64,000 nt of DNA from the NCBI GenBank assembly GCA_030062745.1, contig CP099848.1:21377081-21441080 (forward strand), given 5' to 3'. Origin of the DNA: Capitulum mitella. Taxonomy: Eukaryota > Arthropoda > Thecostraca > Pollicipedomorpha > Pollicipedidae. The position numbers were made by a program, and so were the translations under genes. The notes under the pieces are model-generated. The model saw only the letters and a program-made list of their open reading frames with translations. It had not been told where the DNA came from and searched no databases. Of this stretch, positions 1 through 12,112 are shown in pieces; position 1 is the first letter of the stretch, and every line of letters starts with the position of its first letter.

Positions 1-805
1 CTGTCGGGAACAAACCGCCATAAATATCAGATCATGTGAATGAACATTTAGACCAAAATGCATTTAGGTAGTGGCAGTAATTGCTGGAAAGCAGATATTA
101 TATAAGACCTTTGATTCGTGCAGCAATCTCTGTATCCCTTCTCGCTAGCCCCCCCCCCCCCGCTGGTGGCTCCTACAGTTACTGTCAAACATCACCCACC
201 AGCGGCAAAACCATACGGTGTAGCACAACCCTGCAGTGCTCTTTGCAGATGGCCGTAATCTTTCGCTAAGATGCGAAAACCAATCAGACCTGAAGCGATC
301 CTTGGTACAAAGAATGGTACCCAAAGCGAACACCAAAGTGCGTAACCAAAGTATAATTGCCCCGAAAATACGGGGAAAGGCTCTAGTTATTCACACCTTC
401 CAAAAACCAAGTCCAATATTTATCCTTGATGTAGAAAGCCTCAGGCTGTTCTGGGATGGTTTCGTATGAAGACACTCTCTCTGCACTGCATGGGTGAAGC
501 TCTAAACTCCGATTCCATAGGAAGTGCGCACTGCAAGCTTCGTAGCTGACGAGAAAGCATGAGCATAGCCCAATGCTTTTGACGTCATCTGCTGGTGCGT
601 CTGTTCACCCGTCTTCCGTCGCCGCATCTCCTGTCTCCTGAGACTACATCCAGCATTCTCCTTGCGATATCTAGTCCCACGCACGTTGTCATACCGTGAG
701 CATTGAGTGATGCAGCGCAGGGTATAGTAAATGCTTATCCTTTTAATGCCCCTGTCTCCATTATTTTGTATGTCTGTGTGTTTGAACATGAAAAAAGATC
801 ATAGA

Positions 806-922
806 CTTCTCTCTCTCTCTTCTCTCTCTATGTTCCTGTATCTTTCTATCTATCTGTCTGTCTATCTATATATCTGTCTATCTTTTTTTCCTTTTCCTCT
901 CTTTCTCTCTCCCTCTCTCTCT
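806..922. repeat. CT / TCTA compound microsatellite (left arm)
   Basis: Runs of CT, then TCTA/TCTG, then CT-rich sequence. It lies about 40 bases beyond the stop of FReD copy 1, in the likely 3' UTR. Mirrored at 10270-10386. Confidence 0.9.
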
Positions 923-963
923 GCTTGCTGTTGTGTCCAGGTTTCTTCGACGAGGAACGGCTA

Positions 964-2145
964 TTACACCAGGCTGAAGGATTTTGGTCTTATCATCATC
1001 TTGGACGCCCGGATGCCGCCAGGTTCAGCCCAGTCGTCCCAGAAAATGCCCGGTCGATAGTCGTTTGAAGCTTGGTAGTTATTGTTGAGATCAGTCGAGA
1101 AGCAAGAACGGTACCACCATCCTCCTGTGGTCAGCGATGCGCAGTTAAACTCTGCTTGATCAGTGTCCGCGTCGTAGGTACTGAAGTTCATGCCAGAATG
1201 ACGAGATAGCTTGTCATCGAGAGAGCTGGTGGCCAAATACCCCTGCACGTGCAAGCGATACCTACTGGTTGCTGTTTCGACCACGATTCGTTCATAGACA
1301 GCGTGTCCGCTTGTGCCGTCGGCCTTTTCGAGGTCAATCCGCAACGTCTGATCGCCGGTCCACGTGCTGAAGACGTGAAGCCGCCAGTTCCCCAGCCAGT
1401 GGCTGCCGAACACCGAGCCGAAGCCTTGCTGGTACATGGTCCAGTTGTGCTGAAAGGAGAGGGTGTCGACGGACAGGTTGCGCCGCTGTAAGACGGTCCA
1501 GCCGCCGCCGTCGGTGGCCATGTCGCACCAGACCCAGTGGTCCCGTCCAGTCTCGGAGTACGGTTTGAGCAGGAAGACGCCGGAGCGGTCGGCGCCGGCC
1601 AGCCGCAGGTCGGCGCAGTGGCGGAACACGCACGGCCCCTGCTCCGGCCGGCCGTAGTGAGATCCGCAGCGGCACCGGCCCGAAGCCTCCAGCCCGGCCT
1701 GGCAGACGCACGTGTCGTACACGCAGTCGGCGCCCGACGTCAGGCAGTCGCCGTTGGCGGCGCAGTAATCGCCCAGCTGGCTGCGGCCGGGCCGTTCCCA
1801 GAACGTGCTCGCCGGGTCCGGCAGGTTGACGTCCTTGTGGCCGCGACGGCTGCCCAGCCGGCACAGCAGCCGGCCGGAGCCGGTCTGCTCCGAGGCGCTG
1901 GCGCTGAGGCAGTCGGGCCGCGCCAGGCAGGCCGCCTGGCAGGCGCAGGCGGACGGCGCGCTGATCTGCGTCAGCAGGTGGTCGTCCGGCAGGCGGGAGT
2001 TCGGCGCCGGCTCGAACTCGTTCATGGTCATGCTGTCGAGCGGGTCGTGCGAGGCGACGTCGTCGCCGACGGCCGCCAGCGCCAGCAGCGCCCACGCCGT
2101 CCACGCTGCGGCCGTGGAACCCTCCGAGCGGCGGCGAGACGCCAT
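964..2145 (-). CDS. Secreted fibrinogen-related (FReD) protein, palindrome copy 1
   Basis: 393 residues in one uninterrupted exon. I chose the ATG at 2143-2145 because it opens a typical signal peptide (residues 1 to about 31: basic start, then Ala/Leu-rich core). The frame stays open for another 120 codons upstream, but that part looks like translated 5' sequence. A Cys-containing PAN/apple-like stretch covers about 36-116 and a compact Cys-rich, EGF-like segment 128-160. The fibrinogen C-terminal domain covers about 176-391, with GGGWTVLQRR, the GFG...WLGN motif, the DADTD calcium site (325-329) and the C335/C348 disulfide pair. Three N-glycosylation sequons occur at 223, 234 and 320. FReD lectins generally bind acetylated glycans and act in invertebrate immunity; the ligand here is unknown. 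The protein looks identical to copy 2. Confidence 0.88.
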   Translation of the reverse strand: MASRRRSEGSTAAAWTAWALLALAAVGDDVASHDPLDSMTMNEFEPAPNSRLPDDHLLTQISAPSACACQAACLARPDCLSASASEQTGSGRLLCRLGSRRGHKDVNLPDPASTFWERPGRSQLGDYCAANGDCLTSGADCVYDTCVCQAGLEASGRCRCGSHYGRPEQGPCVFRHCADLRLAGADRSGVFLLKPYSETGRDHWVWCDMATDGGGWTVLQRRNLSVDTLSFQHNWTMYQQGFGSVFGSHWLGNWRLHVFSTWTGDQTLRIDLEKADGTSGHAVYERIVVETATSRYRLHVQGYLATSSLDDKLSRHSGMNFSTYDADTDQAEFNCASLTTGGWWYRSCFSTDLNNNYQASNDYRPGIFWDDWAEPGGIRASKMMIRPKSFSLV

Positions 2146-3881
2146 GTCGGCCGAGGACTCGACGGCGGGACTCGCCTCGACTCGACGTCGTCGAGCGGGC
2201 ACGGCGGGGGAGGCGGGCGGTGGGCCGGGCTGTGGCTGAAGTTCGGCGCGGATTGGACTGCGGCCGACTGGCAGAGGGAGACGCTGCTGGCGCTCTGACG
2301 TCGGCCGCGGTACTGTCACCGCGCGACTGTGGAACGGAGGGCCCCGCCCAATCGATGGCCGCATTGCAGCGTGAAGTGGCCAGTTTCGGGGACGGCGGTG
2401 GTCCATCAGATAACCCGGGGCCGTCCGAAACGCTGCATGTTCTTCGTGGCATGCGGTGGAATGTGATGGTAATCGCATGCGCGATGTCCGCACTTGTACA
2501 GACAACGTTTGTAAAAATGACTACCGGAACACTTTCTTGATGAATACTTAAAACTTTATCAACGGATGCATCCTTGCAATAACAGAGAACTCCGCCACTG
2601 CGCAAAATCCCAGTGCCACTGGACTAAAAAGGTACTTAATTTCAAATGGATTTGATCTAAAAACTGTGTTTCAAGGCGCTGGCATTCATGAAAGCTACGG
2701 CTGCAGTTCATCGCAACTTGTTCCGACAAACTCCGCTGATCTCGAAGTTCGATACGAACCGTTTTGTGTTGCCTTAAGGTTTGAAATGGTTTGGGAGGAT
2801 GTTTCGGGTGACAGCGTTTATTGTCGAAATATGTTTTCGGAAGCTGCTTGGCACATCTGTTTTACCCTTTTTGGTTTTTGCCTACAAACGGATTTTAATC
2901 AGTGCTTTGCACCCAAGGAATTTCAAGCTTAAGGGCCACGATCACCTGTGCTGTCGTTTGATGTCATCACCGAATGTCACTCACCGAGTGGCAAAAAACA
3001 CCGCAGACAACTGTGGAGGAGCAAAATCATCACTACGTGCCGAAATAATCTAATGGACCAAAAAAAAAAACAGCAAGCCAACGCATTGTACTTGGAGGTG
3101 CATAAAAGGTCCGATTACACTACAGGGCAAGTCTTAAGTAACTGGACACACTGGCATTTTAGCTTGATTCACAAGGCGCCACTCCACGCGGACAAAGGCA
3201 TTAGGCCTATGACCCGTGCGAACCCGCACGGGCATGCCGTTACTCGGCTGCGGGCGACGGTAGACAGAGGGTCATCGGTAGACAGACGCAGACAACCCCG
3301 GATATTTGCGGACGTGGACGGAGGAAACTGGATTTTCCAGTTATAGCGGCGGCGCTGGCAATTGGAAGGGAGTCTAACAGCCGGCTTCATGACAGTGAAT
3401 TGTCTCAAAATGAATCGACATATGACGCGATACGACCCCTCAAATGTCCCAATTGAAAAATCGTGTCAGGCTCAAACTTTCAGACTTTTTCCAGTTATAG
3501 CGTGCATCGGGAAAGTATCACTTTCGCTGGAACAATCGCAAGCTGAAGAATCACATCGGCTCACATCAGAGTTAAGAAGACCTCTCAAATTGCGTTCCTT
3601 ACGAGAACGAGAACTTTCGATTTAGGGTAGCTCTGGAATCGGTATTTAAGTATTATCAGCATGTTTCTTAGAGCTTTATATATATTCGTACATTGATATA
3701 TTTATTTTCAAACGTGATATGTCATGCTGGATCTTATGTGGCGTGTCATTGAATCAAATGACCCTCGAAAGAATGACTAGGTTGCCCGCGCCGTCCTCAA
3801 GGTTAGGAATCTCACCAATGGTAATGAGGAGTATGCAGACACAATGAACAAATACTCCTTTTAGGCGCCCCTACTGACATT

Positions 3882-6800
3882 TCAATTCATGTCATAAAAC
3901 TAAAAAACAAGTTTTCCGGAAATGTTTGCAGTTAACTCAGAAACGAGATGAAAAATGGAAAATAACTTTGGCCTCGGCCTGACAACCGCTGCATTGACTG
4001 AGATCAACTGTTTTTTCACTTATGCTTATTATGTTGTGCTTTTACTTTCTACTCCCTATGCAATTTTTAAAGAATAAAAAATGCCGAAAACAGAGTTTGT
4101 CGAAAATGACCTCTTGCTTGACCCCGGGTTATTGACATAACCTTTTCGATAAATTCCAAGATAAATGTTTTAAGGCGATTGGCAATAAAAGGCCGTATAC
4201 CAAAACACAATTTGACATTTTTGAATTTGTTAATGCTGTGGCATTCTAAACTATTTCTGACATGGGTCCCTGTAATTAGACCTAGGTCATTGATCTGGCA
4301 CGATGCAAAATTAACATTTGTCTAACACATGCGCAATAGATATGAAAAAGTACTGAAAATTTGGCAGCACCGTGCGCTGTTGTTTTCTCGCTTCTCTGAA
4401 AAAACCTAAGGTGTGCGTCCAAACACAGCGGCGCCAAAAACGCCGTCCTCGACCGCCGGGAAGAGGATAGGAAATTGGCCTCCGTGGTGAGAAAGCTAAG
4501 AAATGACCCTGAAAGCCACTTCAGGTGTTCCCGCTTGCTGTGGAAAACATTTAATACCATGCTGAGTCAAAAGTTGCCCACAGTTTAATCTATTATACTG
4601 TGTTGCCCACAGTATTTTCGAAACAAATGGCCATCGGTCTCAAGTTACGGTGCCAAACACAGTCATCATGTTGGTCTATGAAGAATATTCCACTGATGAT
4701 ATGGTGACGAACATATCAATTACTCTCATTTATAGGCTTCTTTGTCCATTTTGGGACCCAACATGATTGGACTCGCCGCGCCGCCTGTCCACTGCCCAGT
4801 CTGCGACAGCATCGACTAAGAACTTGGATTTTCCAAGCTTGCGGTCGGTTCCGTCGCGAACGACACTGAGTGTTTCTTGTACTTGCATTTTTATGTAATG
4901 TTTGTTCATAACAGTATCACGTGATAAGCTGAAGCGCATATCATAAACCATTTATAGCTATAACATGTATGTCATTTTCCGCCGGGAGCGGACGAAAAAA
5001 TGCCCAGCGAGGATATTTTCAGCCAATATGTCATAAATCGTATGTCTGTGTATAGTGTTAGACATAAAAAAGGAGAACTTTTCTCGATTTTAGAACAAAT
5101 GAAAACCCTTTGGAGAATATTTTGCCTGCTGATAGTTCCAATCAGAATCACTCGTCACACCCTCAAAATCTGACCTTGAAAATAAGTTTCAGGATAAAAA
5201 AAAACGAACGAAATTTTAGAAAATGCAAATAGCAGAACATTGCGGCGTTTTGTCCTCATCACAACGATATCCAGTTTAAGAAATTTGAGTATTGGTCATT
5301 GGAACAATGCACGTTATCTCACCAAGGCTGTGTCCAGAAATCATCAAATAAAAAAAGAATCAGATTGCTCTAGCGCAGAAACCGTTCGTCAGACGGAGCT
5401 GAAAAGTGGAAATCTGACATCTTATCCACGGATTACCTCCTGCACAAAATTTCATTACCATTTGAGACTATGGTTACCCCCTGGTCGATCTCACCTGGAA
5501 TGTCCCTCCATGAGACCATGTTGACATAACTTCGGATGACCGAGGCGAACTTTTCGCACCAAACTGTGCACAACTGATGTCCTGGGGAGGCGGTACTGAA
5601 GGTTTGGCGACACTGTGCCGTTTGGTCACGGTGTGCGGCAAAGAAATGGGTGAAGGCGTCCGTGGTCCCCCCTCCCCAGCATGTTGTGATGTATGCTCTT
5701 TCTTAATACGCAACGGCTTGAGGAACGTTAAATTTTCGATAGCTATATGCAGCCTGAACTCGCTTCTGCAACAGCACCGTTATTATTACGCAGAAGTTAG
5801 GGATAAATTGCCAACGTTTTCAAAATATAGAACAGAACAGAAAATGAGTCGCGCACGCACCCCCCCCCCCCTCCCACACATGCGTACGCACCACCCTCCT
5901 CCCCCACACACAGGTGCTGGACCAGAAGTATCGTTTCCGCTGTCATTTGTCAATTCTGCCCGCAGAGCAGATACCATCACTGAGACGCTCTGATGTAGAA
6001 CTCTCGAGACTTTCTGTAGCCTGTCTTTTTCGCCCCTGAATGACTTGGCTTACTTTACCGACCTCACGATGACAACAGTCGTATAGAAGAAGGGTTCTCC
6101 TGTCAGTATGTCTTCGATTGAAGCCTTGTCCCAAATTCAAACAACTTGCCGACCGAGAGAGCTTCCAGTTCTTAGATTTGTCATCAGTGACTCGACCTCC
6201 TTGGTCGAAGTGCGTCCCTCTGACCTTCTGCAGGTTATCTAGGAACCGGGTGCGGTGAATCTGTGGCCCTCAGCAATTTTGCCATTGAATGGCGAACGGT
6301 GTAGCTTAACCATGCAGCCGGTACAGCGTATCACGAGAAATAAAACGAAAATGCGTTTCATTGGAAAAGTCCATAGTCCTCACAAAACGCACGATCTTGC
6401 AAGGTGCCCAGTGCCACACATTGCGAAGCACCAATCAGCCTCAATGCGCCTGTTTCAATCAAAGTGCAGTTCAGCCACCTTTCCTGAAGTGAGCATTGCC
6501 TTTAGATTTTCTGCCTTTTTCTGGTCACCTCGTGCTCTGTTTTCGTCCGTGCGTCAAACAGCCTCGTAATCATCTGTTTCCCCGAATCCTCTGTGCATGT
6601 TTCACAAATTTTCACGGGCTACGTTGACATATCAGATATGAAAGGTCGTCAGAGCGAGAAATAATATATTTTCTTCAGCAGTGATATACTGACTTTGGAA
6701 CTCCAGCCAAGTCCCGTTCCATTACTCTAAGCTTCCATCTGTAGACGTAAAACAGCCACTTACCGGTGTGCATAATGTTCTTGTGACGCACTCGGAGAAC

Positions 6801-7304
6801 GCTTTGAAAGTTCTTTGTGCTTTTTGTGATTCGTTATGAAATTTTATGGATTTGTTTATAAGGTCCTTCGGGGTGCATGTTTGGTGTAAAAGCCTGAATA
6901 CTTCGGCACAACTTAACAAGTCTTTAGTGGGATTCCATTAACGCAAGCCTGTCAAGTTATGCAGAAATATTTCTGTGTTAGCGTCACATTCACAGCTACT
7001 CTGAAAAATAAAGCATTTTTTATTCAGTTCCCCTGTTTATAAGGGCATAAAGAAAGCCTTCCATCTCCATGTGGTGTATTTGAATTATGCATCACTCAGC
7101 CAGCCCACTTCCCAAAGTTATTTATCAAACTGGACCACACCACTTTACGATTGTTTCCATAATCCTCCTAAAAACCGCCATCATTACTGGCCACGACATT
7201 TGCCCGTGGGAAGCTGGAAACATTGACTGGTGGCCATTTGAGGTGCTTGCATAGCTGTGCAAGACGAAATAGCTGCCACCAAACATTTTTTAAGCTAGCT
7301 GCGA
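3882..7304. other. Unique spacer of the palindrome
   Basis: AT-rich, non-repeated sequence between the two arms. No ORF here has a recognisable domain or persuasive codon use; the longest are under 140 codons and overlap C-rich runs (5861-5910). I see no RNA gene. Confidence 0.6.
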
Positions 7305-9046
7305 ATGTCAGTAGGGGCGCCTAAAAGGAGTATTTGTTCACTGTGTCTGCATACTCCTCATTACCATTGGTGAGATTCCTAACCTTTGAGGACGGCGCGG
7401 GCAACCTAGTCATTCTTTCGAGGGTCATTTGGTTGAGTGACACGCCACATAAGACCCGGCATGACACATCACGTTTGAAAATAAATATATCAATGTACGA
7501 ATATATATAAAGCTCTAAGAAACATGTTGATAATACTTAAATACCGATTCCGGAGCTACCCTAAATCGAAAGTTCTTGTTCTCGTTGTAAGTAATACAAT
7601 TTGAGAGGTCTTCTTAACTCCGATGTGAGCCGATGTGATTCTTCAGATTGCGATTGTTCCAGCGAAAGTGATACTTTCCCGATGCACGCTATAACTGGAA
7701 AAAGTCTGAAAGTTTGAGCCTGACACGATTTCTCAATTGGAACATTTGAGGGGTCGTATCGCGTCATATGTCGATTCATTTTGAGGCAATTCACTGTCAT
7801 GAAGCCGGCTGTTAGACTCCCTTCCAATTGCCAGCGCCGCCGCTATAACTGGAAAATCCAGTTTCATCCGTCCGCGTCCGCAAATATCCGGGGTTCTCTG
7901 CGTCTGTCTACCGATGACCCTCTGTCTACCGTCGCCCGCAGCCGAGTAACGGCATGCCCGTGCGGGTTCGCACGGGGTCATAGGCCTAATGCCTTTGTCC
8001 GCGTGGAGTGGCGCCTTGTGAATCAAGCTAAAATGCCAGTGTGTCCAATTACTTAAGACTTGCCCTGTAGTGTAATCGGACCTTTTATGCACCTCCAAGT
8101 ACAATGCGTTGGCTTGCTGTTTTTTTTTTTTTGGTCCATTAGATTATTTCGGCACGTAGTGATGATTTTGCTCCTCCACAGTTGTCTGCGGTGTTTTTTG
8201 CCACTCGATGAGTGACATTCGGTGATGACATCAAACGACAGCACAGGTGATCGTGGCCCTTAAGCTTGAAATTCCTTGGGTGCAAAGCACTGATTAAAAT
8301 CCGTTTGTAGGCAAAAACGAAAAAGGGTAAAACAGATGTGCCAAGCAGCTTCCGAAAACATATTTCGACAATAAACGCTGTCACCCGAAACATCCTCCCA
8401 AACCATTTCAAACCTTAAGGCAACACAAAACGGTTCGTATCGAACTTCGAGATCAGCGGAGTTTGTCGGAACAAGTTGCGATGAACTGCAGCCGTAGCTT
8501 TCATGAATGCCAGCGCCTTGAAACACAGTTTTTAGACCAAATCCATTTGAAATTAAGTACTTTTTTAGTCCAGTGGCACTGGGATTTTGCGCAGTGGCGG
8601 AGTTCTCTGTTATTGCAAGGATGCATCCGTTGATAAAGTTTTAAGTATTCATCAAGAAAGTGTTCTGGTAGTCATTTTTACAAACGTTGTCCGTACAAGT
8701 GCGGACATCGCGCATGCGATTACCATCACATTCCACCGCATGCCACGAAGAACATGCAGCGTTTCGGACGGCCCCGGGTTATCTGATGGACCACCGCCGT
8801 CCCCGAAACTGGCCACTTCACACTGCAATGCGGCCATCGATTGGGCGGGGCCCTCCGTTCCACAGTCGCGCGGTGACAGTACCGCGGCCGACGTCAGAGC
8901 GCCAGCAGCGTCTCCCTCTGCCAGTCGGGCGCAGTCCAATCCGCGCCGAACTTCAGCCACAGCCCGGCCCACCGCCCGCCTCCCCCGCCGTGCCCGCTCG
9001 ACGACGTCGAGTCGAGGCGAGTCCCGCCGTCGAGTCCTCGGCCGAC

Positions 9047-10228
9047 ATGGCGTCTCGCCGCCGCTCGGAGGGTTCCACGGCCGCAGCGTGGACGGCGTGG
9101 GCGCTGCTGGCGCTGGCGGCCGTCGGCGACGACGTCGCCTCGCACGACCCGCTCGACAGCATGACCATGAACGAGTTCGAGCCGGCGCCGAACTCCCGCC
9201 TGCCGGACGACCACCTGCTGACGCAGATCAGCGCGCCGTCCGCCTGCGCCTGCCAGGCGGCCTGCCTGGCGCGGCCCGACTGCCTCAGCGCCAGCGCCTC
9301 GGAGCAGACCGGCTCCGGCCGGCTGCTGTGCCGGCTGGGCAGCCGTCGCGGCCACAAGGACGTCAACCTGCCGGACCCGGCGAGCACGTTCTGGGAGCGG
9401 CCCGGCCGCAGCCAGCTGGGCGACTACTGCGCCGCCAACGGCGACTGCCTGACGTCGGGCGCCGACTGCGTGTACGACACGTGCGTCTGCCAGGCCGGGC
9501 TGGAGGCTTCGGGCCGGTGCCGCTGCGGATCTCACTACGGCCGGCCGGAGCAGGGGCCGTGCGTGTTCCGCCACTGCGCCGACCTGCGGCTGGCCGGCGC
9601 CGACCGCTCCGGCGTCTTCCTGCTCAAACCGTACTCCGAGACTGGACGGGACCACTGGGTCTGGTGCGACATGGCCACCGACGGCGGCGGCTGGACCGTC
9701 TTACAGCGGCGCAACCTGTCCGTCGACACCCTCTCCTTTCAGCACAACTGGACCATGTACCAGCAAGGCTTCGGCTCGGTGTTCGGCAGCCACTGGCTGG
9801 GGAACTGGCGGCTTCACGTCTTCAGCACGTGGACCGGCGATCAGACGTTGCGGATTGACCTCGAAAAGGCCGACGGCACAAGCGGACACGCTGTCTATGA
9901 ACGAATCGTGGTCGAAACAGCAACCAGTAGGTATCGCTTGCACGTGCAGGGGTATTTGGCCACCAGCTCTCTCGATGACAAGCTGTCTCGTCATTCTGGC
10001 ATGAACTTCAGTACCTACGACGCGGACACTGACCAAGCAGAGTTTAACTGCGCATCGCTGACCACAGGAGGATGGTGGTACCGTTCTTGCTTCTCGACTG
10101 ATCTCAACAATAATTACCAAGCTTCAAACGACTATCGACCGGGCATTTTCTGGGACGACTGGGCTGAACCTGGCGGCATCCGGGCGTCCAAGATGATGAT
10201 AAGACCAAAATCCTTCAGCCTGGTGTAA
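9047..10228 (+). CDS. Secreted fibrinogen-related (FReD) protein, palindrome copy 2
   Basis: Mirror copy of the gene at 964-2145. It has the same 393 residues, signal peptide, PAN/apple-like and Cys-rich N-terminal segments, and an intact fibrinogen domain with its calcium site. DNA differences inside the coding region that I could see are synonymous (for example GAG/GAA in Arg-preceding Glu codons and GAC/GAT before a Tyr-Cys pair). The start ATG is 9047, with an open frame reaching back to 8687. The coding region has no intron, which would fit a retrocopy origin or a single large final exon with an upstream noncoding exon; I cannot tell which. The stop TAA is followed within 40 bases by a GA/GATA microsatellite. 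Confidence 0.88.
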   Translation: MASRRRSEGSTAAAWTAWALLALAAVGDDVASHDPLDSMTMNEFEPAPNSRLPDDHLLTQISAPSACACQAACLARPDCLSASASEQTGSGRLLCRLGSRRGHKDVNLPDPASTFWERPGRSQLGDYCAANGDCLTSGADCVYDTCVCQAGLEASGRCRCGSHYGRPEQGPCVFRHCADLRLAGADRSGVFLLKPYSETGRDHWVWCDMATDGGGWTVLQRRNLSVDTLSFQHNWTMYQQGFGSVFGSHWLGNWRLHVFSTWTGDQTLRIDLEKADGTSGHAVYERIVVETATSRYRLHVQGYLATSSLDDKLSRHSGMNFSTYDADTDQAEFNCASLTTGGWWYRSCFSTDLNNNYQASNDYRPGIFWDDWAEPGGIRASKMMIRPKSFSLV

Positions 10229-10269
10229 TAGCCGTTCCTCGTCGAGGAAACCTGGACACAACAGCAAGC

Positions 10270-10386
10270 AGAGAGAGAGGGAGAGAGAAAGAGAGGAAAA
10301 GGAAAAAAAGATAGACAGATATATAGATAGACAGACAGATAGATAGAAAGATACAGGAACATAGAGAGAGAAGAGAGAGAGAGAAG
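10270..10386. repeat. GA / GATA compound microsatellite (right arm)
   Basis: Mirror of 806-922, in the likely 3' UTR of FReD copy 2. The near-equal length of a fast-mutating repeat in both arms supports recent duplication or ongoing conversion. Confidence 0.9.
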
Positions 10387-11191
10387 TCTATGATCTTTTT
10401 TTATGTTCAAACACACAGACATACAAAATAATGGAGACAGGGGCATTAAAAGGATAAGCATTTACTATACCCTGCGCTGCATCACTCAATGCTCACGGTA
10501 TGACAACGTGCGTGGGACTAGATATCGCAAGGAGAATGCTGGATGTAGTCTCAGGAGACAGGAGATGCGGCGACGGAAGACGGGTGAACAGACGCACCAG
10601 CAGATGACGTCAAAAGCATTGGGCTATGCTCATGCTTTCTCGTCAGCTACGAAGCTTGCAGTGCGCACTTCCTATGGAATCGGAGTTTAGAGCTTCACCC
10701 ATGCAGTGCAGAGAGAGTGTCTTCATACGAAACCATCCCAGAACAGCCTGAGGCTTTCTACATCAAGGATAAATATTGGACTTGGTTTTTGGAAGGTGTG
10801 AATAACTAGAGCCTTTCCCCGTATTTTCGGGGCAATTATACTTTGGTTACGCACTTTGGTGTTCGCTTTGGGTACCATTCTTTGTACCAAGGATCGCTTC
10901 AGGTCTGATTGGTTTTCGCATCTTAGCGAAAGATTACGGCCATCTGCAAAGAGCACTGCAGGGTTGTGCTACACCGTATGGTTTTGCCGCTGGTGGGTGA
11001 TGTTTGACAGTAACTGTAGGAGCCACCAGCGGGGGGGGGGGGGCTAGCGAGAAGGGATACAGAGATTGCTGCACGAATCAAAGGTCTTATATAATATCTG
11101 CTTTCCAGCAATTACTGCCACTACCTAAATGCATTTTGGTCTAAATGTTCATTAACATGAGTTGATGTTTATGGCGGTTTGTTCCCGACAG

Positions 11192-12112
11192 CCATATTTT
11201 TTTGTATGCCCCCACTCTGTGGCATATTTTCACCCCTCTCCGGCATCTCTCATAGCGTCTAGAAGAGAAGCTCTCCCAGTGGGCAACAAAGCCCCAGTGT
11301 TGTCCAAGGTTACCGTTCCGTCGTTTACGGCGCGGCCGATCGACCAGCCGGTTGGCTGGTACCGCCGGCAGGGCCTGGAGCCGGAGTTCCAGCACTCGCA
11401 CCTGCACTCGCACTCCAGCACTCCAGCTCGCACCGGAAACGGACTGCGGGAACTCAGCGCGCGCCGAGAGAAAGGAGAACACTCGCGCCTGGCGTCGAGT
11501 CCTGGAGGCCACGCGGCGGCGACCGTTGACGGTGATCGAGAAACGCTGTGCACTCGCACCTGCGGAAATGTAGCAATGTGTGACGTGCCGTTTTCCTTCG
11601 CCCAGCGCTCGTGTTTATTCGCTTACGTTTCTTGCCAGTTACCTTGAGTTTTCAAGCAAAAGCAGGAGCCAAGCTCCAATTTTCCCCTTCCCTTTTTTGT
11701 GTTGCGTTTTACAACGGAATATAACACAGGCAGTCAGGCATGACATGAAGGGGCTATCGGCCCAATTTAGACTGCAGCAATTTACTTTAATCCTACAAGA
11801 GATAGTCGGTGCGCTAAATCAGGAATACTGATGCCTCACTCTGACTGATCAAAACCGACGCTGATTACTGTGTACGGCGCCTTAGCTTGCCCTGGCATTG
11901 TTCACTGCTGATGGTGTTTTGACTTGACTTGCTGTGGTTATTGCTAATGTTGCCTTCAGTTTCCCGCGGAAACCCGTCTACGCCGAATGCAGCGCGAAGG
12001 TGAATTACTGAGACGCAGCGTCAGTGCTTGCAGAAAGTTCATTGTTTTGTGTTCTCAAGCTGTGGTCTTAATAAAATTGAACTCTGCATTCGACGTATAC
12101 GTATATGTATAT
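11192..12112. other. Sequence between palindrome and transposon
   Basis: Moderately GC-rich at first (11330-11560), then AT-rich. Overlapping ORFs of up to 161 codons on both strands show no domain I recognise. An AATAAA at 12070-12075 could be a polyadenylation signal of an unseen plus-strand transcript, which is weak evidence. The last bases are a TATACGTATATG simple repeat into which the transposon is inserted. Confidence 0.4.

Larger units (their letters stand above)
1..3881. repeat. Left arm of a large FReD palindrome
   Basis: This arm is the reverse complement of 7305-11191 with only scattered substitutions and small indels. The outermost bases of the window pair with 11191, so the arm may continue to the left of the window. 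The inner edge lies at about 3881, where the text after CCCTACTGACATT stops matching. It carries one FReD gene on the minus strand, a CT/GATA microsatellite at its 3' side, and about 1.7 kb of upstream sequence. Short ORFs upstream of the gene appear in both arms, but arm identity alone explains that, so it is not evidence of coding. Confidence 0.95.
7305..11191. repeat. Right arm of the FReD palindrome
   Basis: Reverse-complement partner of 1-3881, and very close in length and content. Differences are few: for example two synonymous changes inside the FReD coding region and one residue change in the untranslated upstream reading frame. The outer end is fixed here at 11191 only because the left partner runs off the window. 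Such high identity implies a recent inverted duplication, continuing gene conversion between arms, or an assembly duplicate. Confidence 0.95.

Noticed and set aside
1334..2605. 423-codon ORF overlapping FReD copy 1 (mirror at 8587-9858) and antisense ORFs of 253 and 144 codons
   Set aside because: They are Arg/Ala/Pro-rich shadows of the GC-rich FReD coding region in other frames. The FReD frame has clear domains.
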